Positions 60,532 to 64,000 of a DNA stretch of 64,000 nt are shown piece by piece. The position numbers and the translations under genes were made by a program. The stretch covers positions 1 to 64,000 of the forward strand of contig NZ_JBMMGT010000009.1 in NCBI RefSeq assembly GCF_049366555.1. Reading direction: 5' to 3'. Each line of letters begins with the position of its first letter. Position 1 is the first letter of the stretch. A model generated the notes under the pieces. That model was not told where the DNA came from and made no database searches. It was given only the letters and a program-made list of their open reading frames with translations. This DNA comes from Avibacterium volantium_A. GTDB lineage: Bacteria > Pseudomonadota > Gammaproteobacteria > Enterobacterales > Pasteurellaceae.

Positions 60532-62061
60532 ATGACAACTCCCGTAGTTGCCCTTGTGGGTCGCCCAAATGTGGGAAAATCCACTTTATTTAATCGCCTA
60601 ACGCGCACCCGTGATGCCCTTGTAGCCGATTTCCCCGGCTTAACTCGCGATCGCAAATATGGCCAAGCTAATATTGCTGGCTATGATTTTATTGTGATTG
60701 ACACTGGCGGTATTGACGGCACAGAAGAAGGCGTAGAAGAAAAAATGGCAGAGCAATCCTTACTTGCCATTGAAGAAGCAGACATTGTGTTATTTCTGGT
60801 GGACGCGCGCGCAGGACTAACCTCTGCCGATATAGGTATTGCCCAATATTTACGCCAACGACAAAACAAAACCACCGTGCTAGTTGCCAATAAAACGGAC
60901 GGTATTGATGCGGATTCCCATTGTGCGGAATTTTATCAGCTTGGTTTAGGCGAAGTGGTACAAATCGCTGCCTCACAAGGCCGTGGCGTGAATGCCTTAA
61001 TGGAACAAGTGCTTGCGCCACTTGCTGAGCAAAATGCTGAAAAAGAGGCTGAGCAAAACCAAAGTGCGGTTCAAAATAACGAAGAAAATCAAGAAGATGA
61101 ATGGGATCACGAATTTGATTTTAATAACGAAGAAGATGGCCAGCTATTAGATGAAGCCCTTGCGGAAGAAGAAAGCGAACAAGAGCAAAACATCAAAATT
61201 GCCATTGTAGGCCGCCCGAACGTAGGGAAATCCACTCTCACTAACCGTATTTTAGGCGAAGATCGCGTGGTGGTTTACGATCTCCCCGGCACAACGCGCG
61301 ATAGTATTTCCATTCCAATGGAACGTGATGGTCAGCATTACACCATTATTGACACTGCGGGCGTGCGTAAACGCGGTAAGGTGCATTTGACGGTAGAAAA
61401 ATTCTCTGTGATCAAAACCTTACAAGCCATTCAAGAAGCCAATGTGGTGCTACTCACCATTGATGCGCGTGAAGGCATTTCCGATCAAGATCTTTCCTTG
61501 CTCGGTTTTATCCTCAATGCAGGGCGTTCTTTAGTGATTGTGGTGAACAAGTGGGACGGCTTAGATCAAGAAGTGAAAGATCGCGTGAAATCAGAATTAG
61601 ATCGCCGTTTAGACTTCATTGATTTTGCTCGCGTCCATTTTATTTCTGCCTTGCACGGCAGTGGTGTGGGCAATCTGTTTGATTCCATTAAAGAAGCCTA
61701 TGCTTGTGCCACGCAAAAAATGACGACTTCAATGCTCACGCGTATTCTGCAAATGGCAACAGATGAACATCAACCGCCAATGGTTAGTGGTCGCCGTATT
61801 AAATTAAAATATGCTCACCCCGGTGGCTATAATCCGCCAATTATTGTGGTACACGGCAACCAAATTGATCGCTTGCCAGATAGCTATAAACGTTATTTAT
61901 CAAACTATTATCGCCGAAGCCTGAAAATTATTGGCTCGCCAATTCGTTTGATTTTCCAAGAAGGCAGCAATCCATTCTCTGGAAAACGCAATAAACTTAC
62001 GCCAAATCAGCTGCGTAAACGTAAACGTTTGATGAAATTTATTAAGAAATCGAAAAAATAA
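60532..62061 (+). CDS. der: Ribosome-associated GTPase Der (EngA)
   Basis: Der is an essential GTPase for 50S assembly. The 509-residue protein has two G domains: GRPNVGKS at residues 10-17 and 227-234, with matching DTGG/DTAG and NKTD/NKWD motifs, then a KH-like C-terminal domain. The inter-domain linker (about residues 165-222) is unusually acidic and Asn/Gln-rich, and an uptake signal sequence (61062-61070) is embedded in it. The ATG at 60532 is chosen with AGAGG upstream; the frame extends to 60451 without support. Confidence 0.97.
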   Translation: MTTPVVALVGRPNVGKSTLFNRLTRTRDALVADFPGLTRDRKYGQANIAGYDFIVIDTGGIDGTEEGVEEKMAEQSLLAIEEADIVLFLVDARAGLTSADIGIAQYLRQRQNKTTVLVANKTDGIDADSHCAEFYQLGLGEVVQIAASQGRGVNALMEQVLAPLAEQNAEKEAEQNQSAVQNNEENQEDEWDHEFDFNNEEDGQLLDEALAEEESEQEQNIKIAIVGRPNVGKSTLTNRILGEDRVVVYDLPGTTRDSISIPMERDGQHYTIIDTAGVRKRGKVHLTVEKFSVIKTLQAIQEANVVLLTIDAREGISDQDLSLLGFILNAGRSLVIVVNKWDGLDQEVKDRVKSELDRRLDFIDFARVHFISALHGSGVGNLFDSIKEAYACATQKMTTSMLTRILQMATDEHQPPMVSGRRIKLKYAHPGGYNPPIIVVHGNQIDRLPDSYKRYLSNYYRRSLKIIGSPIRLIFQEGSNPFSGKRNKLTPNQLRKRKRLMKFIKKSKK

Positions 62062-62068
62062 TAAAAAC

Positions 62069-62094
62069 AAAGGCGATTTAATATCGCCTTTTTT
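62069..62094 (+). terminator. Terminator after der
   Basis: AAAGGCGAT (62069-62077) pairs with ATCGCCTTT (62083-62091), and a T run follows. Confidence 0.9.
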
Positions 62095-62135
62095 ATTACC
62101 CACACAAAAACTTTCTATTTTTCCACCGCACTTCA

Positions 62136-63326
62136 TTATTGCACGGCTTGTAGCGGTAAATGCCGATAGCGTAGATGAATCGCCAAAAACAGCATAATGC
62201 TAACCAAGGCAAAAATACCGCCCACCATTCCAATATAAGACAACCCCAAATGTTGCATTACTTGATTGCCGAGCAATGCGCCGCCGCCAATGCCGATATT
62301 ATAAATGCCTGAGAAAATCGCCATTGCGACGTCCGTGGCATCTGGCGCGAGTTGTAAAATGCGGATTTGCAAGCTCAAGCCAATGCCTGCAATGCCAATG
62401 CCCCACAATAGCACCAAGGGATAAGTAAAGGCGGAATGGCCTTTTAATAGCACTAAAGCAAATAGCGAAAGAGCTAGACTGCTCATTGCAATCAGCAGAA
62501 ATTTTGCTGGCCCAAAGCGGTGAAAACGGCTAAATAGCATACTGGCGATCATTCCTGCACAGCCAAATAGCAATAAAATCAAAGTGGTTTCCGTTGGGGC
62601 GATGCTCACTTCTTGAATCATAAAAGGTTCAACATAACTGTATGCAGTGAAATGGGCGGAAATCACAATGGCGGTGAGAACAAATAATCCCACCAATAGC
62701 GGGCGTTTAAATAATAGCGGAACGCTTTTTAATGTGCCGGCGTTTTTGCTCACTAAGTGCGGTAATAATTTATATAGAAAAATCAATACGATAAACGCTA
62801 CTACGCCAATCACGCCAAAGGTGGTGCGCCAGCCAAGCCATTGCCCGATAATACGCCCTAACGGCAAGCCTAACACCATTGCCAAGGCGCTGCCCATTGC
62901 TAACAAGCCGAGCGCCTGTGCTTTTTTATCTTTTGGCGCGAGGCGAACGGTGAGCGAAGCGGTGATCGCCCAAAATACAGAATGAGAAATCGCAATGCCA
63001 ACGCGAGAAATCAGCAGCACTTGGAAATTCCACGCCATGCAAGACAAAATATGGCTCACAATAAAGAGAATAAACAGCTTAATCAGCAAACTACGCCGCT
63101 CTAGCTTGGCGGTGAGCAGCATAAAAGGCAAGGAAAGCAAAGAAACAATCCACGCATAAATGGTGATCATCAGCCCTGTTTGGCTGACTGGCATCTGGAA
63201 ACTTTCGGCAATATCGGAAAGCAACGCCACAGGGATAAATTCAGTCGTATTGAAAATAAAGGCGGAAAACGCCATACAAATAACACGCCATAATTTCACA
63301 CGGCGAACAATTTTGGGAGATAACAT
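62136..63326 (-). CDS. sotB: MFS sugar-efflux transporter SotB
   Basis: The 396-residue protein has twelve membrane helices and resembles E. coli SotB (YdeA), which exports arabinose and IPTG-like sugars. Family features are NTTEFIPVALLSDIAESF near residue 26 and GLPLGRIIGQWLGWRTTFGVIG (about 154-175). The natural substrate is unknown. It is convergent with der, a pairing I recall from H. influenzae. Confidence 0.9.
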   Translation of the reverse strand: MLSPKIVRRVKLWRVICMAFSAFIFNTTEFIPVALLSDIAESFQMPVSQTGLMITIYAWIVSLLSLPFMLLTAKLERRSLLIKLFILFIVSHILSCMAWNFQVLLISRVGIAISHSVFWAITASLTVRLAPKDKKAQALGLLAMGSALAMVLGLPLGRIIGQWLGWRTTFGVIGVVAFIVLIFLYKLLPHLVSKNAGTLKSVPLLFKRPLLVGLFVLTAIVISAHFTAYSYVEPFMIQEVSIAPTETTLILLLFGCAGMIASMLFSRFHRFGPAKFLLIAMSSLALSLFALVLLKGHSAFTYPLVLLWGIGIAGIGLSLQIRILQLAPDATDVAMAIFSGIYNIGIGGGALLGNQVMQHLGLSYIGMVGGIFALVSIMLFLAIHLRYRHLPLQAVQ

Positions 63327-63383
63327 TTTAAATTAGGGTTAGCAAAAAAGTGGGCTATTCTAGCACAGAAGTTTAGATTTTGT

Positions 63384-64000
63384 TCAACGAGAAAGGCGTT
63401 GTTTGAATAAATCTTTGAGCTGTTTTTTCAAGCCTTGGGTGGACTCAATTTTATATTGCGGCGAATGGCAATCACCGAAGAAATGCAACGGCAAGCGGAA
63501 GTTTTGATATTTTTTCTCACGCAAATTGAGATTAACGAGAAAATCACATTGTTGGCTCACTTGATCCACCGTACCTTCGCCCGTGAGCTGAAAATAAGGA
63601 TCGCGCAATTGTAAATTCTGCCATTGCATTTTTTGCTGATCCCAGATTAATTGCGCATTAAGCTGTTCAAAGGGGGAATCCATATTTTGCAATTGTTCCG
63701 CATCATAATTAATCGGTAAACGTTGTGCCACAATGGCTAACAAATTCACGTTTTTCACCTTACCATTCGCGATTTGTAAGCTGGCCTGCCCTTTCTCGAT
63801 TTGCATATCAACAAGTGCCACTTCCCCTTTTAATTGCGCCTGCCCCGTTGCTAGCACAGGCAACTTAAACAAGGCAAGCCATTGTTCTATGGCGATATTT
63901 TGCGCGGAAAACTGCATACGCTCGGGTTGTTGATAGAATTGGAAATCCACATTTCCTTGCGGTGCTAAAGCAAGTTTGCCACTAATAAAGTTCGGTTGAA
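63384..64000 (-). CDS. AsmA-family protein, C-terminal part (truncated by the window edge)
   Basis: The reading frame stays open to the end of the window, so this is the 3' part of a longer gene; about 205 codons are visible. The visible residues form repeated amphipathic strands (GQASLQIANGKVKNVNLLAI, PYFQLTGEGTVDQV) of the kind seen in the AsmA C-terminal domain, ending in a basic tail (KKQLKDLFKQRLSR). AsmA-like proteins are inner-membrane-anchored and span the periplasm in phospholipid transport. The identity of the full gene cannot be checked here. Confidence 0.75.
   Translation of the reverse strand, partial: QPNFISGKLALAPQGNVDFQFYQQPERMQFSAQNIAIEQWLALFKLPVLATGQAQLKGEVALVDMQIEKGQASLQIANGKVKNVNLLAIVAQRLPINYDAEQLQNMDSPFEQLNAQLIWDQQKMQWQNLQLRDPYFQLTGEGTVDQVSQQCDFLVNLNLREKKYQNFRLPLHFFGDCHSPQYKIESTQGLKKQLKDLFKQRLSR

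Noticed and set aside
60689..61021. A 110-codon minus-strand frame opposite der
   Set aside because: It lies within the first G domain of Der on the other strand; no family features.
1..64000. CRISPR arrays, tRNA, rRNA, complete insertion sequences, prophage genes
   Set aside because: None was seen on reading both strands; no regularly spaced direct repeats, no cloverleaf ending in CCA, and no transposase or phage proteins among the long frames.

Overview
This is chromosomal DNA from a member of the Pasteurellaceae. The 9-bp uptake signal sequence AAGTGCGGT, or its complement ACCGCACTT, recurs in both orientations at more than 40 places counted by eye. This is the Haemophilus influenzae (Hin) type of DNA-uptake sequence. 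The gene set also fits: e(P4) acid phosphatase next to pfl, the SiaR-controlled sialic acid cluster, priB inside the S6 operon, and der beside sotB. Complete argCBH and argE plus lctP-lutABC exclude H. influenzae Rd itself. I cannot fix the genus from sequence alone; Avibacterium, Pasteurella, Rodentibacter and relatives all remain possible. Nearly all of the window is ordinary, densely packed core genome. I see no rRNA, tRNA, CRISPR array, prophage or complete insertion sequence.

Layout. 1-9.2 kb: plsB (-), lexA with two operator-like boxes, the S6 operon rpsF-priB-rpsR-rplI, rnr, rlmB and a lipoprotein gene. 9.2-17.9 kb: sialic acid region. The catabolic operon nanE-nanK-nanQ-siaR-nanA runs leftward; the TRAP transporter genes siaT and siaP and the mutarotase gene nanM run rightward. 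siaP is cut off from siaT by a terminator and has its own CRP-like site. A 17-bp sequence is repeated exactly in front of siaT and siaP. 17.9-18.1 kb: a 106-bp palindromic element strikingly like the neisserial Correia repeat. 18.1-25 kb: ftsB, ispD, argCBH (-) divergent from argE (+) around two ArgR-like boxes, a small membrane protein, rlmC. 25-27 kb: hinT-ycfL-nagZ. 27-32.8 kb: focA, pflB, hel, pflA and a membrane methyltransferase-like gene. 32.8-35.3 kb: EamA transporter, rimI, holD, sprT.

35.3-36.1 kb: a two-gene unit (a ribbon-helix-helix-like protein followed by an unrecognised basic protein) behind a promoter that overlaps a perfect 10-bp inverted repeat. It looks like an unclassified toxin-antitoxin module and is the best candidate here for an undescribed system. 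36.1-42 kb: metK with MetJ-like boxes, lnt, corC and an LtaS-like sulfatase. 42-46.6 kb: lepA-lepB-rnc-era. 46.7-49.6 kb: artPIQM arginine uptake with ArgR-like boxes. 49.7-51.9 kb: perM, yfgD, arfA with an intrinsic terminator inside its reading frame, and a small unknown gene. 51.9-55.5 kb: glnA and typA. 55.7-60.2 kb: lactate use (lctP-lutABC). 60.5-64 kb: der, sotB, and the 3' part of an AsmA-like gene that runs off the window.

Functional themes are host-derived carbon (sialic acid, lactate), mixed-acid fermentation, arginine synthesis and uptake under a shared regulator, and translation or ribosome GTPases. CRP-like sites at nanE, siaP and lctP suggest common catabolite control of the host-carbon genes. 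Regulatory sites were found by eye against remembered consensus sequences and are predictions.
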